Assembly (NCBI GenBank): GCA_964560495.1 | Contig: CAZLMM010000028.1 | Coordinates: 1-64,000 of the forward strand | Length of the DNA: 64,000 bases | Direction of reading: 5' to 3' | Source: UBA5069 sp964560495 | GTDB lineage: Bacteria > Chloroflexota > Anaerolineae > Caldilineales > Caldilineaceae | Part shown: positions 37,413 through 46,700 of the stretch, one piece after another | Layout: every line of letters starts with the position of its first letter | Numbering within the stretch: position 1 is the stretch's first letter | Notes under the pieces: generated by a model | Databases searched by the model: none | Told to the model about the DNA's origin: nothing | Seen by the model: the letters and a program-made list of their open reading frames with translations, nothing else | Made by a program: the position numbers and the translations under genes

Positions 37413-38903
37413 TCACACCCCGGCGCGCACGACGATCACGCTGATGTTGTCATCGCCGCCTGCCAAATTGGCGCGCTTGATCAATTCATCGCAAACTGCC
37501 TGGGGGTCGCCATAGGCTGCCAGAAGCACATCGGCAATGCCGTCGTTGTGGAGCATCTCCCACAGACCATCGCAACAAAGCAACAGCATGTCGCCGGGCA
37601 AGAACTGATGGCGAAAAAGATCAACTTGAAGTCGCTGCCCAAAGCCGATGCTGCGCACAATCTCGTTGCGCCGGGGGTGGGTGTAAATCTCTTCCTCAGC
37701 CAGAAGGCCCTGGCGCACCAACTGAAAGACGGCTGAATGGTCTTCGGTGAGCTGGGTGAGCATTCCGCCGCGCCATAGATAGGTGCGGCTATCGCCCACA
37801 TTGGCCACATAGACTTCTGTATCAACGATGAAGGCCATTGTGACCGTGGAACCCATGTCGTTGCCCCGCACCCGGGCGTTCTCAATGACGCGGCGGTTGG
37901 CCGACTGCAACGCAGCGTCGATGAGCAAACGAATGGTCTCGTCGGGGAGAGTGTTGCCTTGCAGCAGGGGAAGAAGCAACGATTGGATCAACCCCGCGCT
38001 GGCAACATCGACGGTGATGCGGCTGGCGACCTCGCCGTCGCCGTGTCCGCCCATGCCATCGGCCACCATATAGAGGCCCAGGGTTGGTCGAGCCTGGGAT
38101 TCGTAAATGCTGGTCATGGTCAAGGCGAAAATGCTGTCCTCGTCTGGGCGATCCGCGCGGGCGACGCCCACATCGGAGCGTTGCCCGGCCAGGAGCGTCA
38201 CCCCATGGGTGAATGTGAGAGGGGATTTCTGTAGTGTTGCATTCAAGGCCGACCCTGCTTCTTCCAGAAGATCGAAACGTTGCCCCCCCCAAACGACCTG
38301 CGCCGCCGTTGCAGCATCCGTGATCGGGCGCAACCGGCGTCTGGGCCAGGGCGTCTCCGCGTCGAGCAGGTGCGCACCGCACTCGAAGCAATAGGGTTCC
38401 TCTTCCGAAGGCTGCACTTCAACGCCGCATGAGCGGCAGACGCCCCGATCTTCGACGACGTATTCGAGCGCGCCGTCGGGCAACGTCTCGACAGCGATGA
38501 CGTGGAATCGCCCCGCCACGACATCGCCTATTGCCAACATGACGGACTCGTGGCTTTCTTGCGAACTGAAGACATCTTCATCCACTCCAATGCCAGGCTC
38601 GGACGGAGCCTGCATCTGTTGGTCGCTGCTCCCAACCATCTCTGGCAACTCGACGCTCGTTTCGTCAGCAGGAGGGATGATTGGCGGGGCAGCCTCTGGG
38701 GGATGATCCTCGGTTTCGACGTTCTCGTGACCGGCCTCAGAGTGCGTGTCATCGACGCCAGGCGATTCTGTCCTGATTTCAGTCGCAAGAGGCTCAGCCG
38801 CGACTGGCGTCTCTGTATTTGATTGCAGCCGGTTGCCGCATTGGTGACAGAACTTTGCTGTGGGGCGGTTCTCTGCGCCGCAATTGGGACATAGGTGCAC
38901 CAT
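37413..38903 (-). CDS. Zinc-ribbon PP2C-type protein phosphatase
   Basis: The 496-residue protein starts with a zinc ribbon (Cys 5/8/19/22), an acidic linker of about 130 residues and a second CxxC pair set (RSCGVEVQ...CFECGAHL). The PP2C/PPM phosphatase fills about 245-496. Metal-binding motifs are RPDEDSIFALTM near 255, VADGMGGHGDGE near 284, VANVGDSRTYLWR, CCDGLWEM and GGDDNISVIVV. It would reverse the nearby kinase. The start at 38903 has AGGAG upstream. The linker is much longer than in plain PP2C enzymes. Confidence 0.93.
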   Translation of the reverse strand: MVHLCPNCGAENRPTAKFCHQCGNRLQSNTETPVAAEPLATEIRTESPGVDDTHSEAGHENVETEDHPPEAAPPIIPPADETSVELPEMVGSSDQQMQAPSEPGIGVDEDVFSSQESHESVMLAIGDVVAGRFHVIAVETLPDGALEYVVEDRGVCRSCGVEVQPSEEEPYCFECGAHLLDAETPWPRRRLRPITDAATAAQVVWGGQRFDLLEEAGSALNATLQKSPLTFTHGVTLLAGQRSDVGVARADRPDEDSIFALTMTSIYESQARPTLGLYMVADGMGGHGDGEVASRITVDVASAGLIQSLLLPLLQGNTLPDETIRLLIDAALQSANRRVIENARVRGNDMGSTVTMAFIVDTEVYVANVGDSRTYLWRGGMLTQLTEDHSAVFQLVRQGLLAEEEIYTHPRRNEIVRSIGFGQRLQVDLFRHQFLPGDMLLLCCDGLWEMLHNDGIADVLLAAYGDPQAVCDELIKRANLAGGDDNISVIVVRAGV

Positions 38904-38975
38904 AATGCTCTCCTGCAAGTTGGGTCCATGGGAAACTTTTCTATTGAGAATAATGCAGAAGTCGGGCAAATTCTT

Positions 38976-41354
38976 TCAATTGGCGTCGGACAATTTTTCC
39001 ATGGGGTCAGGATCCATCTTGCGCCGTCGCAAGCGAGGCAGATACCCTCGCATATGAACCCAATGCTCCTTCACGGCAGCCGCAGCCGCCGCGCGCGCAG
39101 TCTCCGGCGCAAAGAGCACCTTGCTCATGGACTCGGTCAAGCCGATGATTTCACGGCCCACAATGCGAGCTGCGTCAGGCGTCCGCTCGCCCCAATGGAC
39201 GACAAGCCCCGCCAGCGCCCGACCATATTCCAGCACTGTCTCGCCGGGCTGCAAAATGCGGCCCGATCGTTCACCCCAACGCACCAACTCCTGCCACGGG
39301 TCGGCGCGCCCCAAGCGCCAAGCGCGCACGCCGATCACGCTGACCCCGATGAGCAATGCCAGTGGAATCAACCAGACGAGCATCTGCCAGTTCCAGACAA
39401 AGGCGCTGGCCGGCGTCTCACTGGTCAAGGGCGTCGGCGTTCCGATGACAGGCGCAAAGGAGGTAACGCCGATTCTCTCCAGAGATGGCCGCCCTGCGGT
39501 CGGCTCGAAGGCGATCCAGCCTACTTCGGGGAAATAGACCTCGGGCCAGGAATGGGCATTGGCTGCGGTCACGCTCCACGTCTGATTATATGGATCCCAG
39601 CCGCCGTTTGTGTAGCCGGTGACGAAGCGCGCTGGCAAGCCCGCCAAGCGCGCCAGCACGACGAAGGCTGTGGCGTAGTAGTCGCAGTAACCCGCCTGTA
39701 AGTCAAAAAGGAAGTAATCAGCGACGTCAGCCACATCGGCTGGGGGCGCAGGCACATTGAGGTCGTAGGGGAGGGTGCGCAGATAGGCTTCGATGGCGCT
39801 GGCTGCTGCAAAGGGCGAGATTGCATCCCGTTCCAATTGCGCCGCCAGGTCACGCGTGCGTTGGGTGACGGTATCGGGCAGTTGCAGAAACGCCTCGTAG
39901 CCAGGCGGCAAAGGCAACTCATCCCCCCAGAAGGGCAGACGAGCAAGGGCTTCCTCATCCAGCGCCGGAATCAACGATTGCACCGAATAGCTGGTCTGGC
40001 CGCTGGTCACGTCCACCAGATCGCCCGTGGGCAGCGTCTCGATCCAGGCGTCCACACTCACCTGAGCAAACTCCGAAGCGGCGTAGATTGTATAGAGCTG
40101 GAGAAAGGTGCGCACATTCTGGGTGAGGCCGCGCCGCCCTACAGAGGAAAGGCCGGCGCGCTGTGTGTTCGCTGTCAACCCTTCCACCATGTTGCTGGCC
40201 GGGTTGCTCCAGCCGCGACCATCGTAGGTGGCGAGAGTGAGGCCAGCCAGGTTGTGGCTGGGCGGCGCGGCATCGAAAGAGACGCTGCCCTCGCTGGTGC
40301 GCACCTCCATGACCAGCGTCTCCGCAAGCTCCGGCCCAGCGCCCAACAAAAACTCGTTGGGCAGCCCTCCTTCGCCGCGTCCCGGCAGCAGACCGGCGCG
40401 CCGGCGGATGTTGGGAAAGACCTGTTCGCGCACCGCATCCACCCGTTCATCCATGGGAGCGATCACTTCTGCATAACGGATTGCGATGGCCCGAATATAA
40501 AGATTCGGTGCAAAGGCGGCCATAATCAGGAATACTGCCACAATAGCCGCTGCGTGCAAGCCGATTTCGAGAAAGATGTCCGGGCTGTAGTCAAGGCGCA
40601 GCCGCTGCCAGCGTTCGATCATGCGCTGCCGCTCCACGGCCATGTGCAACGTCAGGATGAGGGCCAACGCAACCACAAAGAGCAGACGCCCCTCGCCGCC
40701 ATAAAAGACGATGGCCGCCAACAGCGCTGCAACCGGCGCCGTTCCCACCAACGCCTGGCGCGTTGCGCGCATCAGCCAGGCAACGGCCACGCCCATCAGC
40801 CAAAGGAGCGCGCCGACGAATCCGGCAAAGACCAGCTCATCCTGGGCAGCGCCGCGCCCTTGCACCCCCTCCCACCACAGCAGGTAGCGAGCGGCTGTTT
40901 GTCCCACAGCGTTGACGATGAACTCCTGAAACGGTTGCCAGTCGCGGCTGCGCAGGCTTTCCAGCAAGATGCCCGGGCCTGGCAGCCAGCGCGCCAGCAA
41001 CTGACCGAGCACCAACGCGCCGATGAGCAGCAGGCCGAGAACTGTCAGCAGTGTCCAAAGCCACGGCCACTTTCTGGCGCGTCGCGGCTGCTTCCAGCCG
41101 AACAACAGCCAGGTGGCCAACGCTGCCAACGGGCCAATGACGGCTGTGATCGTTTCAGTCTGCTGCAGACGAATCCATCGGTTGGCAGTCATGGCCGGCG
41201 AGGGCAGCGCCAACAAGATGAGTAGAAAGAACAACACGAACCAGCCAAGATATGGGCGAAAGAATGCGATCGCAGAGCGGGCCAGGCGCAAAATGCCTGC
41301 CTGGTTGCTCTTGTCCTCATCTTGCGCTGTAAATTGCACGGAATCGTCCCGCAC
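38976..41354 (-). CDS. DUF3488/transglutaminase-like membrane protein (TgpA-like)
   Basis: The 792-residue protein has about seven transmembrane segments in its first 290 residues, an external region, a transglutaminase core and a last helix near 655-675. The core shows the catalytic Cys in AGYCDYYATAFVVLAR near residue 553, His in AANAHSWPEVYFP near 600 and FEPTAG after it. A DUF4129-like tail follows. The start is GTG at 41354, three bases after the DUF58 gene; no in-frame ATG lies near. TgpA proteins usually accompany MoxR and DUF58 genes, and DUF58 is directly upstream. Its external substrate is unknown. Confidence 0.88.
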   Translation of the reverse strand: MRDDSVQFTAQDEDKSNQAGILRLARSAIAFFRPYLGWFVLFFLLILLALPSPAMTANRWIRLQQTETITAVIGPLAALATWLLFGWKQPRRARKWPWLWTLLTVLGLLLIGALVLGQLLARWLPGPGILLESLRSRDWQPFQEFIVNAVGQTAARYLLWWEGVQGRGAAQDELVFAGFVGALLWLMGVAVAWLMRATRQALVGTAPVAALLAAIVFYGGEGRLLFVVALALILTLHMAVERQRMIERWQRLRLDYSPDIFLEIGLHAAAIVAVFLIMAAFAPNLYIRAIAIRYAEVIAPMDERVDAVREQVFPNIRRRAGLLPGRGEGGLPNEFLLGAGPELAETLVMEVRTSEGSVSFDAAPPSHNLAGLTLATYDGRGWSNPASNMVEGLTANTQRAGLSSVGRRGLTQNVRTFLQLYTIYAASEFAQVSVDAWIETLPTGDLVDVTSGQTSYSVQSLIPALDEEALARLPFWGDELPLPPGYEAFLQLPDTVTQRTRDLAAQLERDAISPFAAASAIEAYLRTLPYDLNVPAPPADVADVADYFLFDLQAGYCDYYATAFVVLARLAGLPARFVTGYTNGGWDPYNQTWSVTAANAHSWPEVYFPEVGWIAFEPTAGRPSLERIGVTSFAPVIGTPTPLTSETPASAFVWNWQMLVWLIPLALLIGVSVIGVRAWRLGRADPWQELVRWGERSGRILQPGETVLEYGRALAGLVVHWGERTPDAARIVGREIIGLTESMSKVLFAPETARAAAAAAVKEHWVHMRGYLPRLRRRKMDPDPMEKLSDAN

Positions 41355-41357
41355 AAG

Positions 41358-42755
41358 TCACCCCACTTCTTCTTCTACTTCTACCGCCACCACACCGCCA
41401 GTGGGTGTGGAACGCAGCTCGACGCGGCGGCGGCGATAGGTGAGCATGGGCCGCAAGGCAGCGCCGACGGGCAACTCATCCACCCCAATGCCGTGCTCCA
41501 CGAGCAGCCTGCGCACCTCTGCGATAGCAGCCTCATCGTCATCTGTGGAAACGAGCAGCACACTGCTGGCAACGCCGCCCGCCTGAAAGTGAATCAGCTC
41601 GGCCAGCCAACGCTGCACCTGTTCTGGATTGCGCACCTGGGCGGTGATGACGAACAGTGAACGCCGCCGACCCAGGCTGCCATGAACGCTACGCAACAGT
41701 TCGTGGAGCGGCGCGTCGCTCATCTCCAGGGGCGCCAGCGCAGCCATGATGCGCCAGAGATGCGCGCGACCCAGGGCCGGCGGCACAGTGACAAGGGTGG
41801 GAGACGTGTCAGGCTGCGCCTCCATCTCTTGGCGCGCCGTTGTGGTCAGCAACCCGACGGCGCGACGCTCGCTGCCATCCACCAGCGAGGCGGCCAGGCT
41901 GGCGGCTACGGTGATGGCGGTCTCGAAAGTGCTGCGCTCACCCATGCGCCGATGACCGTCAGCGTGGGCATCCAGGGCAATCCAGACATCACCCACCGGC
42001 TCGAGCTCGAGCTCACGCACCATGAGCTGGCCGCGGTGCGCTGTGGTGGGCCAATGAATGGAGCGCAGGCTGTCCCAGTGTTGATGGGGACGTACACTGG
42101 CAGCTGGCAGCGAACCGAAAAGGGGGCGGCGCTGGCGCTCGTCGCCGCTGGCGGCACCGCGGGGCATGGCCAGGCGGGACAGTTGGACGACGCGCGGGTA
42201 GATCAGCACGGTTTCGCTCTGGCTGAAGTGGAGCGTGAGGGTGAACAGGTTCAGGGGATCGCCCGCTTCCAGGCGATGGGGTCCCAAACGGTGCACGCCG
42301 CGGCGCTTGCACGCTGCGGTCGAGCGCCAACGATTCTGGCTCAACGCGCCGCAGCTGGCGACGCGCCCCGGCTGATAGTCGGGCACAGTCGATGCGTCGA
42401 TGAACTCGGCCCATAGAAGCGGCGCGCGACTCTGGTTGACCAGGGTGAACTCCTCGTGGAGCACATCACCGGCTACGAGAATTGCTCCTGCGCGCTGGCG
42501 GATCAGGCTGACATTGGGCGCCAGACTGCGCAGCCAGAGCCAACCCGTAAGGTAGACGCCACTCAGCACGATGATCAGAGTGATCCAGATGAGGTGCGGC
42601 GCAAGAAGTTGGTTGACAACGGCAATGAGCAAGACCGCCAGCGGCCAGCGTACACGCGTCTGGATGTGGGCATGGGCGGGCAATCCTCGATTGATCAGGC
42701 GGCTTGGGGAGCGGTCCGTCAGAAAGTGAGAAATGCGAGAAGCAATTTGGCGCAT
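41358..42755 (-). CDS. DUF58 domain protein
   Basis: The 465-residue protein has two transmembrane helices at about 38-72, followed by the DUF58 region. Its hallmark, here as SVRPHQHWDSLRSIHWP, AHRGQLMVRELE and DVWIALDAHADG, lies at about 225-270. DUF58 proteins are VWA-like and usually sit next to MoxR AAA ATPases and transglutaminase proteins; the latter follows here by 3 bp, but no MoxR gene is seen. This is the first gene of the 16-gene minus-strand block. A likely role is assembly of an envelope complex. Confidence 0.88.
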   Translation of the reverse strand: MRQIASRISHFLTDRSPSRLINRGLPAHAHIQTRVRWPLAVLLIAVVNQLLAPHLIWITLIIVLSGVYLTGWLWLRSLAPNVSLIRQRAGAILVAGDVLHEEFTLVNQSRAPLLWAEFIDASTVPDYQPGRVASCGALSQNRWRSTAACKRRGVHRLGPHRLEAGDPLNLFTLTLHFSQSETVLIYPRVVQLSRLAMPRGAASGDERQRRPLFGSLPAASVRPHQHWDSLRSIHWPTTAHRGQLMVRELELEPVGDVWIALDAHADGHRRMGERSTFETAITVAASLAASLVDGSERRAVGLLTTTARQEMEAQPDTSPTLVTVPPALGRAHLWRIMAALAPLEMSDAPLHELLRSVHGSLGRRRSLFVITAQVRNPEQVQRWLAELIHFQAGGVASSVLLVSTDDDEAAIAEVRRLLVEHGIGVDELPVGAALRPMLTYRRRRVELRSTPTGGVVAVEVEEEVG

Positions 42756-42860
42756 GGTCTGGTCTGTGACAGAATCAAGGGGAGGATGAATGTAAAATGG
42801 TTAACAGTTGATGGTTAATACTACACTACACAGCGAGCCAACGCGAAGTAGCCCATCGTC

Positions 42861-42886
42861 GTAGTCACGCTTGCAGCGTGACCTAC
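42861..42886. repeat. REP-like palindrome, GTAG type
   Basis: GTAGTCACGC-ttgca-GCGTGACCTAC reads as an inverted repeat with a 7-bp perfect inner stem (GTCACGC/GCGTGAC). The minus-strand head GTAGGT matches the elements at 13376 and 35195. Nearby, ATGGTTAA is repeated at 42797 and 42811. Confidence 0.5.
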
Positions 42887-42939
42887 ATGTCCGCAGGTTC
42901 ATTGCCACACGAGTTCGTCTCGCAGAAAACCTGGTGCAT

Positions 42940-43608
42940 ATGATGTGGAAAGTCGATCTTCACGCGCACACCATCTACAGCAAAGACTCGCTCACCCGCA
43001 CCGAAGCGCTCATCGGGCGGGCGCGTGCGGTGGGGCTGAATCGCATCGCCGTCACGGAGCACAATCGGCTGGATGGCGCGCTGGAAGCCAAACGGCTGGC
43101 GCCCGACCTGGTCATCGTGGGTGAGGAGATCAAGACAACCCACGGCGAGATCATCGCTTACTTCGTTCAAGAAGCCGTGCCCAAGGGACTGTCGCCCCAA
43201 GAGACGGTCGCCCGTCTGCGCGACCAGGGCGCGGTGATCAGCATCCCCCACCCCCTGGATTCGCTGCGGGGGTCTGCCATGGGGCTGGCCAATGTTCTGA
43301 CCATCATCGACGATGTGGATGCCCTGGAGGTGCTCAATGCACGCTGTGTACGCAGCCAGGACAATGATGCAGCGCTGGCATTGGCGCGCCAGCATGGCAA
43401 GCTCATGACGGCCGGCAGCGACGCCCATATTCCCTTCGAGGTGGGGCGCTGCTACCTGGAAATGCCGCCTTTCGACGACAACCCGGCGTCGTTCCTGACT
43501 GCTTTGACGCAGGCGACGCCCCAAGGCGCAATCAGCCCTTTCTGGCCGCACCTGGCCAGCACCTACGCTAAATGGCGCAAGCGCATTGCGCCTGTACGCC
43601 TGCCATAG
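42940..43608 (+). CDS. PHP domain phosphoesterase
   Basis: The 222-residue protein is a stand-alone PHP metal-dependent phosphoesterase. Metal ligands appear in DLHAHTIYSKDS near residues 6-17, VTEHNRL, GEEIKTTHGEI, SIPHPLDSLRG and the final GSDAHIPFEVG. Related enzymes act on histidinol phosphate or short nucleotides; this short group has no firm substrate. ATG codons at 42940 and 42943 are both possible and lack a clear ribosome site. The PrsW-like gene follows 10 bp later on the same strand. Confidence 0.87.
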   Translation: MMWKVDLHAHTIYSKDSLTRTEALIGRARAVGLNRIAVTEHNRLDGALEAKRLAPDLVIVGEEIKTTHGEIIAYFVQEAVPKGLSPQETVARLRDQGAVISIPHPLDSLRGSAMGLANVLTIIDDVDALEVLNARCVRSQDNDAALALARQHGKLMTAGSDAHIPFEVGRCYLEMPPFDDNPASFLTALTQATPQGAISPFWPHLASTYAKWRKRIAPVRLP

Positions 43609-43618
43609 AGGACTGATA

Positions 43619-44599
43619 GTGCTCGCTTACATCATCATTGTTGGCGCGGCGTTGCTCCCCACCCTGCTCTGGTCGCTCCTTTTCGCCTGGGCCGATCGCT
43701 ATGAGCGCGAGCCGCGACGGCTGGTCTTCATTGCGTTCGTATGGGGCGCTCTCCCCGCCATCGTCCTGAGCGTGCTGGCCGAGGTGCTCATCGGCGCGCC
43801 TTTCGTTGCAGAGAGCGACGGCCTGGCCGCAGAGCTGGTCTCTGGCGCGCTGGTGGCGCCTGTGGTGGAAGAGATCGCCAAGGTGTTAGCCCTGCTCTAT
43901 TTCTTCTATCGCTGGCGGCAGGAGTTCGATGGCGTGCTCGACGGCATTGTCTACGGCGCGCTTATCGGCTTTGGCTTCGCCATGACCGAGAATCTTTTCT
44001 ACTTTCTGGGCGCATATGATGAAGGTGGGATGGGTAACCTTGCCTTTCTCATCTATCTGCGCGCAATCGTCTTTGGCCTGAACCATGCCTTCTACACTGC
44101 GCTCTTTGGCATGGGGCTGGGCATGGCGCGCAATAGCCGGTCGACGGCGGGCCGCATCTTGTGGGCGTTGGGCGGGTTGATCGCCGCGATCATGGCCCAC
44201 GCGCTGCACAACTTCGGCGTGGGCGTCACATCGGTCAGCGGATGGGGCGCGCTGCTGAGCCTATCCGTTGCAGCGGCTGGCCTCGGCCTGTTCCTTCTGA
44301 CTGTGCTTCTGTCCTGGCGCGCCGAGCGCGACTGCATCCGCAACGAACTGTCCCGTGAAGTGGGAGCGACCTTGAGTCGCGAGGAATTCGCCTATCTCAC
44401 CGGGCGTTGGCATCGCCCATTGCGCCCTCGCAACCGCGCTCAGCGCGAGCAGGCAAATCGACTGCAACTCTGTGTGGAGCTTGCCTTTCGCCAGCGACGG
44501 CTACGACTGCACGGCGAAGGCCGCGAGCCAGAATTGGTGAAAGAGATCGCCGAATTGCGCACCCGGTTGGCCGCCGGTTTGCCGGCAGCCGTTTCATAG
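43619..44599 (+). CDS. PrsW family intramembrane metalloprotease-like protein
   Basis: The 326-residue membrane protein has about eight hydrophobic segments. PrsW/CPBP-type motifs are present: VVEEIAK near residue 84, FAMTENLFYFLG, HAFYTALFG and MAHALHNFG. The paired glutamates and histidines are the expected metal ligands. Established knowledge: PrsW cleaves an anti-sigma factor in Bacillus, so it could act on the anti-sigma-like protein of the neighbouring block; that link is inference. The start is GTG at 43619 with GAGGA upstream. The tail of about 90 residues is soluble and basic. Confidence 0.87.
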   Translation: MLAYIIIVGAALLPTLLWSLLFAWADRYEREPRRLVFIAFVWGALPAIVLSVLAEVLIGAPFVAESDGLAAELVSGALVAPVVEEIAKVLALLYFFYRWRQEFDGVLDGIVYGALIGFGFAMTENLFYFLGAYDEGGMGNLAFLIYLRAIVFGLNHAFYTALFGMGLGMARNSRSTAGRILWALGGLIAAIMAHALHNFGVGVTSVSGWGALLSLSVAAAGLGLFLLTVLLSWRAERDCIRNELSREVGATLSREEFAYLTGRWHRPLRPRNRAQREQANRLQLCVELAFRQRRLRLHGEGREPELVKEIAELRTRLAAGLPAAVS

Positions 44600-44612
44600 C
44601 GCATCAGAATCC

Positions 44613-45209
44613 TTACGCCCGAACACCCGCGCCACCTCCGCTCTCTTGATAGACCAGCCACAAGAGCGACCCGACAAAGAAGATCGGAGCGAGACACAGC
44701 CCCATCATGAGCGCCATCCACGGAATGAAAATGCCGATCGCCTCCACAGCCTCTTGTGGCGTTCCGGCAAGGGGGTCGGCGCCAAATGTTTGGGTGAGTA
44801 AAAAGATCACAATCGCCAGCGGCGTCAGGGCAAAACAAAGCAGTATGAGGTTGACGCTGGCCCAACGTCGCCACAGCAACATGAGGATCGTCCCCGGCAG
44901 CATGAAGAGGCCGACGAGATACCACAGCAACGCGCCGACGAATGCAAACGGCGAATCCACGGACCAGAGACCCCAACGCGTCAGAAAGAACGGCGCCACA
45001 GTTGCAAGCAGCAACAACCAGAAGCCCCGCCAGCTCCCAAACAGACGCGGCCACAGCAAGGGCGTGACGAACGCCGCCGCAATGGCGAGCAACGGCAAGA
45101 GATTCCCCTCCAAATCGGAGTAGACTGCAACCGGCGCGCTCAACAAAATCGCCAATGTAAGCGCCCGCACGGCAGTCCGTACCCGCAGCCACTTGGCGTT
45201 CCCCCTCAT
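44613..45209 (-). CDS. Hypothetical six-helix membrane protein
   Basis: The 198-residue protein consists of about six transmembrane helices, for example LTLAILLSAPVAVY, GFWLLLLATVAPFFL, LILLCFALTPLAIVIFLL and WMALMMGLCLAPIFFVG. I recognise no family and no catalytic motif. GAGAGG before the ATG at 45209 supports the start. It converges with the PrsW-like gene, 13 bp between the ends. The role is unknown. Confidence 0.72.
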   Translation of the reverse strand: MRGNAKWLRVRTAVRALTLAILLSAPVAVYSDLEGNLLPLLAIAAAFVTPLLWPRLFGSWRGFWLLLLATVAPFFLTRWGLWSVDSPFAFVGALLWYLVGLFMLPGTILMLLWRRWASVNLILLCFALTPLAIVIFLLTQTFGADPLAGTPQEAVEAIGIFIPWMALMMGLCLAPIFFVGSLLWLVYQESGGGAGVRA

Positions 45210-45340
45210 TCAGTTTGCCTCTCGCTGAAAGAATTCGCAATGAATTTGCATTATAGCAAATGAAGATACAAGATAATATGTCAAGCGAGGTGAACAATGC
45301 AAGTCATACAACCGCCTAATAGACGCGACAAATAAAGATC

Positions 45341-45725
45341 ATGCAACCGGACAAGTGCATCCTGATTTTGATCGTGCAGGTTATCAATGTGCTCCTGATG
45401 AGCATTGTGATCGGCTTCTTTACCGGATTCGCTGTCACCATATGGGCTGTCTACGACGCTTATAGAACCGCAGAGCGCATCAACCAGCAGTTCATGGAAC
45501 AGTACGCTCTTGGCTCAGGTACGACGACGGTTGGGCATCAAAGTGTTGGTCAACCATTTCAGCCAGCGCAACCAGGACAGGCAGGCAAATACACCTCCAG
45601 GGATATCGCAGTCTACAGATCCCGTCGCACAGAAACAATGTCCAAACTGCGCCGCATTTGTAAAGGCGTCGGCCAAGTTTTGTAGCTCCTGTGGTCAGCC
45701 CTTTGGCCTACAAGGCAACTACTGA
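45341..45725 (+). pseudogene. Frameshifted membrane/zinc-ribbon protein
   Basis: The first frame from ATG 45341 encodes a transmembrane helix (ILIVQVINVLLMSIVIGFF) and a Gln/Pro-rich linker, then runs into unrelated sequence and stops at 45685. The frame one base later continues the linker and then encodes a clean zinc ribbon, QCPNCAAFVKASAKFCSSCG, ending at 45725. A shift near 45575-45590 would restore a protein of about 127 residues like its neighbours. This may be a real inactivation, programmed frameshift or assembly error. The stop codon lies at the edge of repeat element R1 copy B. Confidence 0.65.
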
Positions 45726-45811
45726 TTTCTGGATGATGATCTCATGCTGGCCCACAATCTTCCAGGAAGCTGGGAGCTTCCTGGAAGAGGTGCGACATGA
45801 ATGTTTCACCT
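45722..45811. repeat. Dispersed hairpin element R1, copy B
   Basis: This 90-bp copy matches 8210-8300 along its full length. Its stem is perfect, TCTTCCAGGAAGCT with AGCTTCCTGGAAGA around GGG. It begins at the stop codon of the frameshifted gene and is followed after 2 bp by element R2 copy B. Confidence 0.8.
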
Positions 45812-45813
45812 AC

Positions 45814-45883
45814 ACTGCGGTTGCTTTGAGACCAGGAGTTTTTGGCCTGCGAAAACTCCTGGTCTCAAACAGAGCAAAGTATA
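45814..45883. repeat. Dispersed hairpin element R2, copy B
   Basis: This 70-bp copy matches 12527-12596. The stem reads GAGACCAGGAGTTTT with AAAACTCCTGGTCTC; compared with copy A, one A-T pair has become G-C on both sides. The loop sequence differs, while the flanks are nearly the same. Confidence 0.85.
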
Positions 45884-45942
45884 GAGATCAGTAGCTGGCG
45901 CATCGAGAACTCATACGCGAGATTATAGAAAGGATGAATACA

Positions 45943-46416
45943 ATGAACTGCCCCAATTGCGGAAACGAAGTCTTCTCTGGCGAGGCGTTCTGCGACAACT
46001 GCGGCGCAGATTTGACCGCACTCCAGGCGCCGCCAATCGTCGCTCCGCCGCCAGTTGTTGCGCCGCCGCCTGCATTTATCACATCGCCGCCCACGGCCTT
46101 GAGGCCGCGGCTGGTCGTCAAGGATAGCGGCGCAGTCCTCGACCTGCCCCCAGGCAAGGAGATCCTCGTGGGGCGCATTGACCCCATCGACGGTATCTTT
46201 CCCGACATCGACCTGACGCCCCACGACACGCTCACGGGCGTCTCACGGCGTCACGCGACCATTCACGAACAGGGTGGTCAGTGGTTCATCCGCGACCTGA
46301 ATAGCACCAACTACACGGTGGTCAATCGTCAGCGCCTGCAGCCCGGCCAGGATTTTCTCATCGAGCCGGGCGACGAAATTCGCTTTGGGCGATTGGCGAC
46401 GTTCTTTCAACTATAA
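45943..46416 (+). CDS. Zinc-ribbon FHA protein (small paralogue)
   Basis: The 157-residue protein has one zinc ribbon (MNCPNCGNE...FCDNCGADL, Cys 3/6/17/20), a Pro-rich linker and an FHA domain at about 60-157. The FHA core ILVGRIDPIDG, FPDIDL, GVSRRHATIHE and DLNSTNYTVVN holds the usual Arg and Ser/His. The PDID insertion matches the FHA protein at 34465. The start at 45943 was chosen because GAAAGG is 9 bp away; ATG 45934 would abut that site. It could read kinase products in the cluster. Confidence 0.9.
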   Translation: MNCPNCGNEVFSGEAFCDNCGADLTALQAPPIVAPPPVVAPPPAFITSPPTALRPRLVVKDSGAVLDLPPGKEILVGRIDPIDGIFPDIDLTPHDTLTGVSRRHATIHEQGGQWFIRDLNSTNYTVVNRQRLQPGQDFLIEPGDEIRFGRLATFFQL

Positions 46417-46700
46417 GGCTTTCATTTGTAGGTGGCGGGTGGCAGATAGATTGTCAACTTGCCCCTGCAACAACTCTCAAGGCCGCTGCCCACGCCGTGA
46501 GAGACGCCGCCGCCCATGAAATCATCTCTGCGCTACTCCGCTGTTACAAAACGACGACTTCGCCGCCGTTCAAGCCCCTAATACACGTGGGCTGAAATAG
46601 ACCGATAGATTGTGGAGGAAAGTTGCCAGAAATGGGCTGATTGGTTAACGTCTTGTCGCTTTGGCGGTATTGAAAATAGCTGAAACAAGAAGGAGACAAG

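Noticed and set aside
44440..45297. 285-codon minus-strand frame overlapping the PrsW-like gene
   Set aside because: The frame from 45209 to 44613 has consistent transmembrane helices and a ribosome site, whereas this one does not.
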